64,000 bases of DNA from Notamacropus eugenii (lineage: Eukaryota; Chordata; Mammalia; Diprotodontia; Macropodidae), in the NCBI RefSeq assembly GCF_028372415.1, contig NC_092872.1, forward strand, positions 14,908,479 to 14,972,478, read 5' to 3'. The translations under genes and the position numbers were made by a program. Below are positions 29,970-41,479 of this stretch, piece after piece (position 1 is the stretch's first letter; each line of letters starts with the position of its first letter). Under the pieces are notes generated by a model, which worked only from the letters and a program-made list of their open reading frames with translations, was not told the DNA's origin and searched no databases.

Positions 29970-30105
29970 TCATGAGATCATAAATTTAGAGCTATAAGGG
30001 ACATTCAAAGTCATTCAGTTCTAGTTCCTTATTTTACAGATGGGGAAACTGAGGTCCAAAGAGGGGAGGTAGTGACCAAAGTCACAAAGGTAGTGACTTC
30101 CTCAC
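29970..30105 (-). mobile_element. MIR3-type SINE, antisense
   Basis: 'ataaatttagagctataagg', 'cattcagttctagttcc' and 'ttttacagatggggaaactg'. Confidence 0.7.
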
Positions 30106-30998
30106 CCTTCAAAAAAATATATTCTTACATTTCAATCAGCTGATCAACAAGAATTTAAGTGTCTACTATGTGATAGGCATTCTACGAGGCACACATATGA
30201 ATATAGTTCCACCTTTGGTGGCCAGAGTATAGCCCTTAGACCTATGACCTACATACATATAAGAAGGCTTGGTTCCTGATTGAGAGAATGGCCAGTCATG
30301 CCACTGTGTGATGGAAGAACGGAATAACTTCAGGTTGCTGTCGCTACTTTAGAGATGGTGTTCAAAGACGTAATTATTGAGAGAAACTTTTTAATGGCAA
30401 ACTAGAGCCTTGATAGTTGTGGTGATAATGTATGGGAGCCAGCTTCATTACATTCTTGGTTCCTGGGGCTTGCAATTCTAGAGACTGCTGACAGGGGACC
30501 TGCCTGGGGTGAGATCTTTTTCTCTCTCCTGGTTTAAGCTGAGATCTTACCTTGCTACTATCTGAAGAGTTCATTTACTCTCATGTATTCCTTGGTGATT
30601 CCAAGTCATGCATTCTTTCCACAACTCCATCTGCCTTCCCCTGAGCATGGAAACCTCCATTTCCTTCCTAGCCATCCTATTCCTTAATTCCCTGATGATC
30701 CCAATTTGTGAATTGTTCCCTTTCACTGGGACTTCCTCCATTAAAGTCCTGCTCTAATGCTGTACCATGATGTTGAGGGGACCCTGAGATGACAAAAGCT
30801 ATTCCCATGGAATATATCTCTGGTATCAGCTGGAGAGATTTCCATTACAAACCTGACTTTGAACCAATGTGCCTATTGTCTAGAATTGTAGAGGATTCAT
30901 TATCAGAGCTGGCTGTGTTGGGACAATAAAAAAAATTCCTCTAATCAACAAGCCTTCATTCCCCCCACCCCTTGCCTCCATTCTCCAATTAAATGATA
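30106..30998. other. Mostly unique DNA
   Basis: A short ancient-repeat piece is seen at about 30135-30230 ('aagtgtctactatgtgatag'). The rest, including a minus-strand frame at 30374-30574, is unidentified. Confidence 0.4.
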
Positions 30999-30999
30999 A

Positions 31000-31910
31000 A
31001 AAGAAAAATAAAAATCTCACAAGAAATATGTACAGTTAAAACAAATTTCTATTTTGGCTATGTCAAGTAATATATGTCTTGCTTTGAATTTTAGGTCCAC
31101 TACCTCTCCATAAAGAGGTAGATAGTATGCTTCATCTTCGGCCCTCTGGAGTTATGGCTCCTCATTGCATTGATTAGAACCCTAAAGGCTTTCAAAGTTG
31201 TTTTTCTTTATAAGGATGTCATTGTACAAATTATTCTTCTACTTCTCATTTCATGGCATCTATTCCTAGTTTAGCAATTCAGCAAGAAGTGTGTAGCTAG
31301 GTGGCACAGTGCATGGAGAGCTAGCCTGGAGTCAGGAAGACTCACCTTCCTAAGTTCAAATCTGACCATGGACACATACCAGCTGTGTGGCCCTGGGCAA
31401 GTCACTTCTTCCTATTTGCCTCAGTTTCCTCATCTGTAAAATGAGATGGAGGAGAAAATGACAAGCCACTCCAGTATCTTTTCCAAGAAAACCTCAAATA
31501 GGGTCATGAAGAGTTGGGCACAACTGAAACGATTGAAAGACAACAGATGGGTATTTTTTTAGTTTCCAATTTGGGGCTGCTATGAAAAGAGCTGCATATA
31601 TCTTTTTATATATATGAGTCCTTTCCCTTTTTCTTTTATTTTCTTGGGGTATAGGATTAGTTGTGATATCTATAGGACAAAGTGTATGCACAGTTTAGTT
31701 ACTTTGGGGGCAGTTAAAAATTTTTTACTCCAGGATGTTTGGACCAAAATAGAATTTAGCCAATGGTACATCAGTATGCCTGTTTGTCAAGATGATTTTA
31801 TTTGGATACAGTCATGGACAGACTGTGAACCACTTGGGTAGAAGTAGTATCCACACTGACAAAATCTTAGATCTTTTGAGGTATTGACACACTTTTTGAT
31901 TAGCTAATGG
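31000..31910 (-). mobile_element. L1 LINE 3' end, antisense, split by a SINE
   Basis: Left of the SINE is antisense L1 3' UTR ('ttctacttctcatttcatgg', 'catctattcctagtttagc'). Right of it the text resumes with 'agtttccaatttggggctgc' and 'gagtcctttccctttttctt', then 'ttggggtataggattag' and ORF2 end 'gtgtatgcacagttta'. Strongly diverged; borders approximate. Confidence 0.7.
31285..31546 (+). mobile_element. tRNA-derived SINE, MON1/WSINE type
   Basis: Head 'gtagctaggtggcacagtgc', 'agcctggagtcaggaagact', core 'tgggcaagtcacttcttcc' and 'cctcatctgtaaaatgagat', and the tail 'atgaagagttgggcacaact'. Inserted in L1. Confidence 0.85.
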
Positions 31911-32454
31911 AATGGCTACCACTTTCTTTTTTTAAGCATTTATGCAAATCAAGCTTTTAATTTATGTTTTTTCAGTTGGGAATCCTTGATCCAGAACAAA
32001 TCTATTTATGAGTGATTTGCCATTTTAGAGGCTATTGATTTTATTTGTGAGATGTGCTCTCCACTGAGGGTTTTGCTACCCCACTGGTATAGCAGACGGC
32101 TCTTTTTATGATACTAGGAATGCCAGAGGCACTTTTAAATTAATTTTATCGAGATCTTTTCCTGTGTTCAATTTAAGAGTTCATCAATGAATTTGATTCC
32201 TTTTAATGAAGACAAGTGCCATCAATATGGAAGCAGAGAAAACAGAGTATAGGTGTGTATAGCCTAGAAGGGTAACAAGAGAAAATGAAGACAATGCTGA
32301 CATTATTAAATTTCTGTGTTAGTTTAGACTGGGTCAATATCCATTATGGAAATTTTAGGGTAATGGAGTCTCTATTCTGGATAATGAGTAATTGTTTTTG
32401 GTGTTGATACATCTGTGTCCGTATAATGATAATAATGATGACAGCTACCTACGT
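31911..32454. other. No recognisable feature
   Basis: Unique or too-diverged sequence. Confidence 0.35.
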
Positions 32455-32459
32455 TTATG

Positions 32460-32732
32460 TGGTACAGTGGCTACATGGTGCATAGAGTGGATAGAGTGCT
32501 GGGCCTGGAGTCAGAAAGACTCCTCTTCTTGAGTTCAAATTCAGCCTCAGACACTTACTAGCTGTGTGACTCAGGGTACGTCACTTAGCCCAGCTTGTCT
32601 GAGTTTCCTCATCTGTAAAATGATATGGAAAATGAAATGGCAAGCCGCCCTAGTATCTTGGCCATGAAAATTCCAAATGGGGTCATGAAGAGTTGGGCAT
32701 GGCTGAAAAACGACTGAACAACAAACTGATAT
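32460..32732 (+). mobile_element. tRNA-derived SINE, MON1/WSINE type
   Basis: 'gtggatagagtgctgggcct', 'gagttcaaattcagcctc', 'cctcatctgtaaaatgatat' and the tail 'atgaagagttgggcatggct' with 'aacgactgaacaacaaac'. Confidence 0.85.
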
Positions 32733-32764
32733 TTATATGATATTCGATGGTTGACATCACCACT

Positions 32765-33110
32765 ACTGTGATGTAGTGGGTAGTGTACAATATTTGACAC
32801 AGAAAGACCTGCCCTCTAAGACTTACTAGGTGTGTGACCAGGACAAGACACTTAACCTCTCTCCTAGGCAAGTTTCTAAGGCTGCAATTTATGTTATGGG
32901 TGGGTTGTGATGTGCTTTAGTGAGAGGAAGTCCCCACACCCATAAAACTATATGCCTTTGACATATCACATTTGAAAAGAGTATTTTTTTCACCATGACC
33001 CCATGAGGTAGGGTCATATTGGAGATTAGTACAATATAGCTCCTAGAGGTTAAGCAATTTTTACCCTTCATCACTTGGATAGAATATGACAGACCTGGAA
33101 TTCACTGAAT
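32765..33110. mobile_element. Two MIR fragments
   Basis: Sense piece 32765-32885 ('gacacttaacctctctccta') and antisense piece 32985-33110 ('accccatgaggtagggtcat', 'agaggttaagcaatttttac'). Confidence 0.5.
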
Positions 33111-33440
33111 TTCAGAGTTAGAAGAGACCTCAATGATCATCTAGTCCCAGCTACACAAGAAAAGGTTCTCCTCAATCATATCTTCATCATTAGCCAGCCT
33201 TTCCTTGAAGGATTCTATTGAGGGATGACTCATGTGATTGCATCCAATCTCTAAGCATCCCATTCTACTTGTGGACAGGTCTAATCAAGTCTAAATTTTC
33301 TCCTTCACATTTATACCCATTTCTCCTGGTTCTGCCTTCTGGGTCTAAACAGATTAAAGCTTAAACTCTTCCCTTATACTTTAAATACTTAAACTCTACT
33401 ATCCTGTACTTGTTTCCATGTTCCAGGCACTCTCTGAAAA
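33111..33440 (-). mobile_element. CR1/L3 3' end, antisense
   Basis: 'agagttagaagagacctcaa', 'tgatcatctagtcccagc' and 'cagcctttccttgaaggatt' match the 3' end of the CR1/L3 family, as at 56240. Confidence 0.6.
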
Positions 33441-33499
33441 CTTTGCTATTGGTTCTTAGGATCTTAAAGGTCACTTTCAGTCTAGGGATGGATGGATGT

Positions 33500-33760
33500 T
33501 GGAATCAGCTCCTGCTGGTTCAGAGAGCTAGTTGTTAAATTTGCAATGCAAGCCTCTACACCTCAGAAAATGTTACAAATGAGAACTCGAGTTTATTGTT
33601 TTCTTCTTTTTTGATTGTCTAGACATGAAAAGTGATGGAGAAAAATTTAATAATGCAAATTCAATTTACATGTGCATCCTGCATACATCCTCCCCTCCAA
33701 GAGCCTGTCGTTAAACATTTACCATTTCACTCCTGCTTCCTGCTATCACATTCTACACTT
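33500..33760. repeat. Unassigned repeat, copy 1 of 3
   Basis: Core 'ttgattgtctagacatgaa', then 'ttaataatgcaaattcaatt' and 'agcctgtcgttaaacattta'. The same order occurs at 45870-45960 and 62905-63070. A related motif 'gctagttgttaaatttgc' lies upstream at 33528, so the element may have internal repeats. Confidence 0.55.
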
Positions 33761-33949
33761 TCCCATGATTCAAATTGTAAAATTTAACCTAGGATGCCAA
33801 TCATCACCTGACTTTACGACAATTTCTTAGTATTCTAACACGTTCTTCCTAGTCCTTCTTTATCTTGTGCTCTCTCTTACAGGACCAGATGTAAAAAATA
33901 TATGGTAGCATTTCTCCACTTTCGGATATTCCCAGGATGCCTGGAATAT

Positions 33950-34200
33950 AGGCCATTAAATGACAGAATGGATAGAGGGCAGGTCTTACAATCAAGAAGA
34001 CTGGATCAAATCCTGCTTGCTCACTGATGACCTATGTGACCCTGGATAAGTCATATAACCTGTCTTAGCTTTAGTTTTCTCATTTATAAAATGTGGATAA
34101 TAACAGGACCTCAGAGGTTCATTATGAGGCTCAAATGAGATGTCAAATATGTCCAAGCACTTTGCTTTCCTTAAGATGCTATCTAAATGTAAGGTAATGA
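33950..34200 (+). mobile_element. MIR SINE, sense
   Basis: 'gaatggatagagggcaggtc', 'gaccctggataagtcatata', 'ctcatttataaaatgtggat' and 'atgaggctcaaatgagatgt'. Confidence 0.75.
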
Positions 34201-34438
34201 TGAAGGACATTTGGGATGGTTCAGCAGCGTCCATTCATAATTTCACATGCATATGCCCTGAGGTACACATATGTTCAAACCATTTTATTTCTTTGCAGAC
34301 ATTTTTTTTTTTTTTACAAAATATGCAGATGAATTTAAGAACTGTAGAGTAGGGAAAGGTAGGTTTTGTTTCTGGAAAGAGGAAAGATTCTGGAAACTAG
34401 GAGAATATTCTCAGCCTGAAAATATTGCCTCTATAGAA
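34201..34438. other. No recognisable feature
   Basis: Unique-looking DNA with a T-run near 34303. Confidence 0.35.
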
Positions 34439-34439
34439 G

Positions 34440-34662
34440 AACAGTACTGAGGCAAATGAGGTTAAGTGATTTCCCAGGGTCATACAGCTAGTAAGTATCT
34501 GAGGCTGGATTTGAATTCAGAAAAAGGAGTCTTCCTGACTTCAGATCTAGCATTCTATCCACTGGGCCACCTGGCTGCCCTTCTGGGGAATGGTGAACTC
34601 TAAAAACTCCAAATGGACTAGATCATATCTAAGGTCCCTTTGAGCTTTAAATCTTGTAAAGG
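34440..34662 (-). mobile_element. SINE fragment, MON1/WSINE type, antisense, with MIR3 debris
   Basis: 'aggttaagtgatttcccagg', 'gtcatacagctagtaagtat' and 'ccactgggccacctggctgc' are the head half in antisense (to 34581). 'aatggactagatcatatcta' after it is MIR3-tail-like in sense. Confidence 0.7.
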
Positions 34663-35500
34663 AGAGAGGAGATGAAATATTTAATTAGACAGTCAGTCCG
34701 GTGTGTTTATTGGATCACAGATTTGGAGCAATAGGGAAACTAGTTCTTCTGAGACAGGAGGGATGATAAAAGTAACAAAGAAAAGACTTTGAGAAGGAGA
34801 AGAGATGAGGGCACTCTCATTTCTTTCAGTTTTCTCATAGTTTTTCTCTGCTATCAGTGGGGATCATGGTGAAGGATATGGTTAGGGAAAAAAGAAATTA
34901 GGAGAAGGCTAGATAGTCACGAAGACAAGAAAGGAAGAATTACCGAGAAGTAGCAAGGATCCAGCTTGCATCAGAAATGTGAGAAATCAGGTTGTTTTGG
35001 TGGCTTTCTACAGCCATGCTCAGAATGCTGGATGCAGGAAGGGAGAAATTCACTAAAAGGAGGGGCCTTTATTCAGGGGGGGAGGAGAAGCATATAGATG
35101 TTGAGAAAGGTTGGTTACGTTGGAGGTGAAAATCAGAATTTCTAGAATAGTACTTAGGGAATCGTGAAATGACTAGAAAAGGAAAAATGGGCCTTATGGG
35201 AGATGCCTTGAAGCAGGATGCGCTCTTTTCAGAATGACAGAAGACTGAAAAGTAATGCAGAAAGTCGAGGCAGGTGGGATTCCACAGGATGCTCATGGAA
35301 GCTAGCTTCGGTCATTTGGCACAGTCTTGCTTGAGAAAGATGAACTTAAAACGGGAAGAAAATCCTTCAATTAAGCCTCTGAAGACATTCACACTGTCCC
35401 TTTAACAGAGTCAAATGAAATGAATCCTGGAGTCAAAAGTAAGATATAGTGTCACATACACGAGTTCCTCAGTACAAACCTGAATGTGCCAGCACAAAAG
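34663..35500. other. Unique, purine-rich DNA
   Basis: About 840 bp with many AG-rich runs. The 75-codon minus-strand frame at 35069-35296 lacks family resemblance. Confidence 0.35.
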
Positions 35501-35502
35501 CA

Positions 35503-35655
35503 GTATGTTAGAAAAAGCACTGAAATTAGAGAGAGGAAATATGGGTTCAAATCTAGTCTCTAGCACTTATGAGCCTGTGACTTCAGGCGAGTTGCCTTAC
35601 CTTTCTATTAAATTTCTTTTTCTGCACCTGTAAAAGGGAAATATTTCAATTAGAC
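35503..35655 (+). mobile_element. MIR SINE, sense, diverged
   Basis: 'gttcaaatctagtctctagc', 'acttatgagcctgtgactt' and 'ctgcacctgtaaaagggaaa'. Confidence 0.65.
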
Positions 35656-35679
35656 ATACTTTAAGCATCAACTGTTTTC

Positions 35680-35925
35680 TAGGTTAGGGCACACTGGATA
35701 ATGTGCTAGGCCTGGGGTCAGGAAGACTCATCTTCCTTAGTTCAAATCTGGCCTCAGACACTTACCAGCTGTGTGACTCTGTGCAAGTCACTAGATCCCA
35801 TTTGCCTCAGTTTCCTCATCTGTAAAATGAACTGGAAAAGGAAATGCCAAACCACTCCAGTATCTTTGCCAAGAAAACCCCAGGTGGAGTCACAAAGAGT
35901 TGGACATGACTGAACAACAACATTT
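35680..35925 (+). mobile_element. tRNA-derived SINE, MON1/WSINE type
   Basis: 'ctaggcctggggtcaggaag', 'ttgcctcagtttcctcatct', 'aaaaggaaatgccaaacc' and the tail 'cacaaagagttggacatgac'. Confidence 0.85.
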
Positions 35926-36342
35926 TCTAGACTAGTAACTGAGAACATAAAAAAGGACTATGTTGTTTTAATCTTTGCACTAGAGAAAGCAAACACTTTT
36001 TGAACCACTAAGGAGAGAATTGTAACCTGTGTAAGGTACGAAGGAGTTTTCCTACAGTCCTTTATGGCATGAAGAGGTTTTTAAATCACATATAGGGGAT
36101 TATAGATCCTTGGCCATTGGATGAAGACAACTGACATTACATGGGAAACATCTAAGGATTGTCTGTGTCAGAGACACACCTGGGACCTATCTAAAACAAA
36201 CCAACCAACCAACCATCTAACAGGCTGAGCAGTCAGCAGCTGAAGATGATGGGGGCTAGAAGTTACTGATTCATATTCTTGGATACACAAGAGAGAGCTA
36301 AACCTGGTAATTTTGAGCTGGGAAGCAGTGTGGACTCCAATG
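35926..36342. other. No recognisable feature
   Basis: Unique DNA; a short 'accaaccaaccaacc' run at about 36200. Confidence 0.35.
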
Positions 36343-36344
36343 AT

Positions 36345-36562
36345 AACCAGTATAGCACTTTAGTGTTTCCAAAACATGTTAGATACATTATTTCACTTGT
36401 TTTTCACAAAAACCCTTAGAGGTAGATGTTATCATCATGTTCGTTTTACAGATAGGAACATTTGGGCTAATTAAATGACTTGCTTAGGGTCATAATCCAA
36501 AGTTTGAGGTGGGATTCAAATTCAGGTTGCCCTGACTCTGAGTCTGAGTCTACTTGGCCAGC
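36345..36562 (-). mobile_element. MIR SINE, antisense
   Basis: 'acattatttcacttgttttt', 'acttgcttagggtcataatc' and 'caggttgccctgactctgag'. Confidence 0.65.
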
Positions 36563-36776
36563 TAGCTACTTATGAAAAGAGAAGGAAATGGGGGCCCTGG
36601 AGTACTGCATTTGTGACTTGCCTTGGTCATGTGTTCCCTGCATGTGTGTCTCACTACCAAGGGACCCCAAGTTTGTACCCATTCTTCCCATATATGATAT
36701 ATGTAGTAGTGGGAGAATATGCTCTAGGATTGGGGGGATAATGGGAATATTTTATGACTGTTTCTTATTAGACCAT

Positions 36777-37386
36777 TGCCAGGCCTAGAGGCCTGTGTGG
36801 GCTACCCGAGTCTTCTTACCTCACCTCCGAGGTCTTCGGTTGGCCAAAACCGGATGCTCATATGAGAGAAAGGACGTTCCAGAGTCGAACAAGGGTTGAG
36901 CTTTATTTCAGGGGTCTAGTTACAAGTGCAGGAGGGGTTCTTCCTTAGGAGGAAGAGGAGGAGATTTCCTAAGGAGGCTAAGATCTTAAGGGATTGGAAG
37001 TAGAAGTACAAGCGGGGAGAGAGGGGGAGGAGAGAGAGAAGAGAAGAGAGTGGAGCCTACTGTCCTCTTGGCTCCTTACGTGCTAAGAGAGCTTTCAGGC
37101 TTCCTCAATCCTACTTAACCTTCAGCCACACAGTTTGCATCTCAATACCGTGCTGTTAGATAACAATAGTGTGCCCAGATCCGGGACGACCTCGAGGGCA
37201 GGGAGACTCCACCCATCACGTATCTCCCGGGGAGAGGCGGAAATACCCGAGCTAGCCGAGCTAGCTCAGTCTGACCTTCTCGAATCCCCGCTGTTCATGG
37301 AGGGCCTCGTAAGACTCTAAGATTTAGAAGTCCCACTTTTACCCGCCCGAGACCGTCCACACGGATTTGAACTTCCAATCCCAACA
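36777..37386 (-). mobile_element. CpG-rich solo LTR of an endogenous retrovirus, fossil
   Basis: A 610-bp block bounded by exact 6-bp duplications GACCAT at 36771-36776 and 37387-37392. On the minus strand it begins TGTTGGGATTGG and ends CCTGGCA, the TG...CA form of an LTR. An AATAAA signal on the minus strand (36907-36902) gives the direction. There is no attached internal region, so it is a solo LTR. A 6-bp TSD fits class II (beta-like) elements. CpG density is far above the rest of the window and the duplication is perfect, so it is probably the youngest retroviral relic here. A 9-bp direct repeat (gagctagc+c/t) lies at 37249-37266. Confidence 0.85.
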
Positions 37387-37583
37387 GACCATCTGCTTAA
37401 ATGACTTTTGCTAAGCCCTAATTGTGACAGGTTAGCTATCAATTGGAAGTACATCAGTGCTCATAATGTAATAACTCATGAGTGATTTTAGGAATGGACA
37501 CTCAGAGTTCTTTCTTTGAACCTTGGTAATAGACATCTTCTGAGGAACACACTTTGGGGTGAGAATGTAAGCTGGGGAAATTG

Positions 37584-37590
37584 CCCACAG

Positions 37591-37650
<60 letters not shown>

Positions 37651-37966
37651 CATCCTTCCTTCCCGAAGAAAACCATGCCATCAGAGAAATAATGACATGA
37701 CTTGCACTTGACTTTATTTTGAGTGAGGGAGGGATGTGCAGGTCACCAGCCTCACTTCTCCTCCAGGGCCATCTGAATCCAGTGACCAGATATTCATCAG
37801 GATGACTGGAGATGACCCAGGATGAGGCAATTGGGGTTAAGTGATTCACCCAAGGTCACACAGCTAGTGAGTGAGAGGTGTCTGAGGTGAGATTTGAACT
37901 CAGGTCCTCCTGACTCCTGCACTGGTGCTCTATCCACTGCACCACTTAGCTGCCCCCCACAGTAGG
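37584..37966 (-). mobile_element. MAR1-type SINE with long GT tail and TSD
   Basis: Antisense copy of the SINE at 10977. The tail side (37595-37650) is a GT repeat of about 27 units. Then comes the RTE-3'-like 'cttcccgaagaaaaccatgc', the RTE-5'-like 'gggccatctgaatccagtg', and the tRNA head ending 'ccactgcaccacttagctgc'. Repeats 'cccacagtagg' at 37584-37594 and 37956-37966 form the TSD and are included in the span. His-Thr-repeat frames over the GT tract are artefacts. Confidence 0.9.
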
Positions 37967-38532
37967 CACCATACATATAAATGAGCTAAAGAAAAGGAAG
38001 TACATTGATTAAGAAAGATACATAAGACTTTATCAGAAATCTTATGAAGAAGAATTTGCTACTCATAAAAACTGCTTTTAATATTCTCCTGGTACAATGC
38101 AGATTAGTGTACTAGCATCTTATATAAAATCTTAGGAAAGAAGAAACTTTCATAGTTAATATGTTCCAGGAATGTTCATTTTCTTTAAAATGACTGATTA
38201 GATTAATTTTGAATGCAACAAATCTTTAACTTCCCCAAACCTCTTTACTCCATGAATAAAGGTGGTTCAAATACAAAGTACACCCAGGTCAAATCCAGCA
38301 CCAAGAATGAGTCTTCAACTTGTCCGTTATGGAGTCAGAGGGTTAGTGATGCCCTGGAGATCAGAGCCATAGGAATTTATACACCTGGGGCAAGCAGCCC
38401 CAATGGTTCCCAGGGCAAGTAGCATAAAAGGCACCCTTAGGTGACTGAGGGGAGTACCCTGCCCTGTGGAAAGAGACAGAGTCTTGGATCCTGAGCAGAC
38501 TGGCTTTATCCCTGTCCCTAAAGCACTTGTTC
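37967..38532. other. No recognisable feature
   Basis: About 560 bp of unique-looking DNA. Confidence 0.35.
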
Positions 38533-38534
38533 TT

Positions 38535-38775
38535 GTTATTTTTCAGTTGTTGATGTCTCATGACCCCATTTGTGGTTTTCTCAGCCCAGATACCAGACTG
38601 GTTTTCCATTCCCTTCTCCAGTTCATTTTACAGATGAGCAAATTGAGGTACATGGGGTTAAGTGACTTGCCCAAGAACTCATAGTTAGTGTCCAAGGCCA
38701 GATTTGAACATACAAAGATGAGTATTCCTTATTTCGAACCCAAGGCTCTATCTATTGTGTTCTCTCGTTGCCCCA
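38535..38775 (-). mobile_element. tRNA-derived SINE, MON1/WSINE type, antisense
   Basis: 'tttttcagttgttgatgtct', 'catgaccccatttgtggttt', 'gttaagtgacttgcccaaga' and the head end 'ggctctatctattgtgttct'. Confidence 0.8.
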
Positions 38776-39338
38776 AGCATTTCTTAGCTTCCTATTTTAG
38801 CTATTCTTGATAACTATGTGCTAAAGTCAGTTTTCATTGTACTCTTGACATCCAAGAAGTCTGATTATTTGGAGTTAGTGGGTGATATGGTAAACACTTA
38901 CAACAAATAGATCAGCATTTTGGAGGAGGTGGCTAAAAGAGACCCTACCATCCAATAGATATCTGAGCATGAATCCCTTCTATAATATGGCCACCAAGTA
39001 AAGGACTTGAAGAAACTCCACAAACCACCACCACTACCACCACCACCAACAAAATATCCTCTAAATAATATATTAGATTAGGAAGGAATCATAGCTATCA
39101 TTCAATCAATTTCCTTGATTTTCCAAAGTAGACAACTGAGAACTCACTGTCTTTCTTCCCCCTCCTTTTCCCCTTCCCTATCTTAGTCCTTTGGATAAAT
39201 TTGAGTAGTTTAACTTTGATTGAAAAGCTTTGAGGGAAAGAAAAATTGCCTTGATCAATTAGGGGTGGTGCTGGAGTGGGGAGGAGCATACCCAGGATGA
39301 CATGGTACTCCAATAAGGGCTGTCTCCCTTCCTAGACT
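38776..39338. other. No recognisable feature
   Basis: Contains a short CCA/ACC trinucleotide run at 39025-39050. Confidence 0.35.
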
Positions 39339-39339
39339 T

Positions 39340-39425
39340 GAGTGAGGTCCTCCTATCTCACTCTCCATGACAACCCTCTATTAGAGTTGGCATAGAGTAG
39401 ATGCTTAATAAATATTTTAGAGTGA
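39340..39425 (+). mobile_element. L2 terminal fragment
   Basis: 'gcatagagtagatgcttaat' and 'aaatattttagagtgac' are the L2 end. Confidence 0.5.
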
Positions 39426-39429
39426 CTGT

Positions 39430-39695
39430 AGGCAGCTGCTGGGCAACTGGGTGGCATAGTAGATAGCATGTCAGGCTTGCAGTCAAGAAAACTCCTCTTC
39501 CTGAGTTAGAATCTGACCTCAGATCCTTACTAGCTCTGTGACCCTGAGTGAGTCATTGAGCCCATTTGTCTCAGTTTCCTCATCTGTAAAATGAGCTGGA
39601 AAAAGGAAATGGAAGACCACCACAGTATCTTTGCTGAGAAAACCCCAAATGAGGTCATGAAGAGTTGGACATGACTGAAAATGACTGATCAACAC
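39430..39695 (+). mobile_element. tRNA-derived SINE, MON1/WSINE type
   Basis: 'gctgggcaactgggtggcat', 'gtctcagtttcctcatctgt', 'aaaaaggaaatggaagacc' and the tail 'atgaagagttggacatgact'. Confidence 0.85.
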
Positions 39696-40510
39696 AGTCT
39701 GCTGCTACTGACTCTTAGATCTATGGAAATATTTCTTTCTTCCTAGGGCAGCCCAAGCCCTGACCCCTGAAGGGCCCTGAAGTGCCTGCCTCTCATTTCA
39801 CAAGTTTCACATTTTCAAGCTTGGCCTTCTGTCCATTCTTCTTGGGAACATTTGAGAAGCAGGGAGGGAAAAACATTTCAGGGGAAAGAACCTCTCCCCG
39901 TTCCTAGCAGAAATAGATCTCCAGAAGAGGCTGAGACACTTTTTCTGTCTTTTCCTACTTCAGGCTTTACTTCTCCATCAGCCAGTTATGGGCAGGGTAC
40001 ATACTTAGTCTCCTGCTGGTCTCTAGTCTACCCCTAAAGCTGCTTCTTTTTGAATGCTTTGAGGCCAAAGTAACCTTCACCAGCCAAGAGCACTAGTCTC
40101 TGTCTTCTTCTCTCTTCCTGCCCAAGAAACCTCTTGAGTCAACTAAGCTGTGTTTCCAGCTGGACCTTGCTCTTTCCTCCAACGCTACCCTCTTGTCATC
40201 CAAACTGTCTGACCACAGGTTCATCCTTGCCCCCACCAGGCTGCACTCTACCCTTCTTTTTGACAACATAAGCACTGCCAGCAGTATTGTAATTTTAAAA
40301 GTTTGTCTTTTTTATTATGAATTTAATAATTAATGAATGAAAATAAACATTTCAGTATCCAAAGAACAAAAAAGAGGATGGATTGTACTTGAAGCTGTGA
40401 GCTTCTGCTTCATAGAGTTTATTAAAAAGTGTATATTACATTTAACAAGGTAATAACAAGATTGCTCTGTTAGCTTGTGTCCCCTTACAAGCTTCATTTT
40501 GTTTTCTTCT
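39696..40510. other. Mostly unique DNA
   Basis: Short frames on both strands (39852-40037, 40093-40275) lack family resemblance. 40290-40500 is AT-rich and may be an old repeat I cannot name. Confidence 0.35.
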
Positions 40511-40511
40511 G

Positions 40512-40640
40512 TGTACTTAAAAATGTTTTACTGATGCTTTAAAAAAAATATTCACCCTTTCTCCTCAATAGTCTCATTTGTAACAAATAAATAGTCAGGT
40601 AAAATTCATCAACAAATTCAGCCTTTGATATTTCTTCCCT
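40512..40640 (-). mobile_element. L1 3' UTR end, antisense
   Basis: 'aaaatgttttactgatgct', 'agtctcatttgtaacaaata' and 'ttcatcaacaaattcagcc' match the terminal L1 3' UTR as seen at 10345-10480. Confidence 0.5.
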
Positions 40641-41478
40641 TGAAACTAATTCTATGCCTTTGGGAACATCTCTAACCTGAGGGAAAGCCCCAGTCACCCC
40701 ACTGTAGTTACAGATCTTAATTTCTATAGTTCATTCTACTGTGTTTGGATAGGATGAAAAGATGAGCTACAAGTGGCCTTATCATTAAAACTGGTAGATC
40801 ATTGTATGTTGGCCATATTATAGAAGGAATTTCTTCACAGATATAGATTAGATTGTATGGTCCCTGAGATTGCTTCCTACTCAGATCCTATAAAACTGGA
40901 GAGGAGGAATTTCTCCAGATTACAATCCAAAATGTTGGCATTTTCCTTCCATCTACACAGAAGCATAATCTTTAAAATGTCTGTGCAGATGAAAATAATT
41001 GCATATAGGCTAGAAAAGAACAGGTATTCCCTTCTAAGAATTACCTTTCATCTCAGTAAAGGGTAAGCTTAGAATATCCACCTGAGATCCTTGAGGTGAG
41101 TGTTTTGGGTGGTACAGCTGCTTTGACTCCTGTCTCCCTCAGTCTTCTATCACATTGTCTTTCTTGAAAGTCTGTGCTTTGCATGTGTGGTCCAGATGTT
41201 GTTAATGGGCTCAGTCTGGGATACACCACAAGCACAAGGAGTAAAAGAGGGGAAGAAAGTGGGAAATAAATATTTATTCTGATTTCAGTGTTTACAAACA
41301 CTCCTAACTAGACTGAAATGTGAGAGCATTTGAGACAATTTGAGATAGACTAATATTTGTCATTTTCTTTTCCCCCACTTAATGCCTTACTAAGAGCTCA
41401 CAATTTCATCTCTGCCTCACTTTTCTTCAGCCCCTCAGGAAGGTATAAAGGAAATCTATAGACTTTATGACAATTTGA
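40641..41478. other. Unique DNA
   Basis: No repeat or exon supported. Confidence 0.4.
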
Positions 41479-41479
41479 G

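Noticed and set aside
36777-37386. CpG island promoter of a host gene
   Set aside because: The block has TG...CA ends and exact 6-bp target duplications, so an LTR explains the CpG content; no adjoining first exon is visible.
37432-37849. Minus-strand frames with long His-Thr runs
   Set aside because: Translation of the GT tail of a MAR1 SINE.
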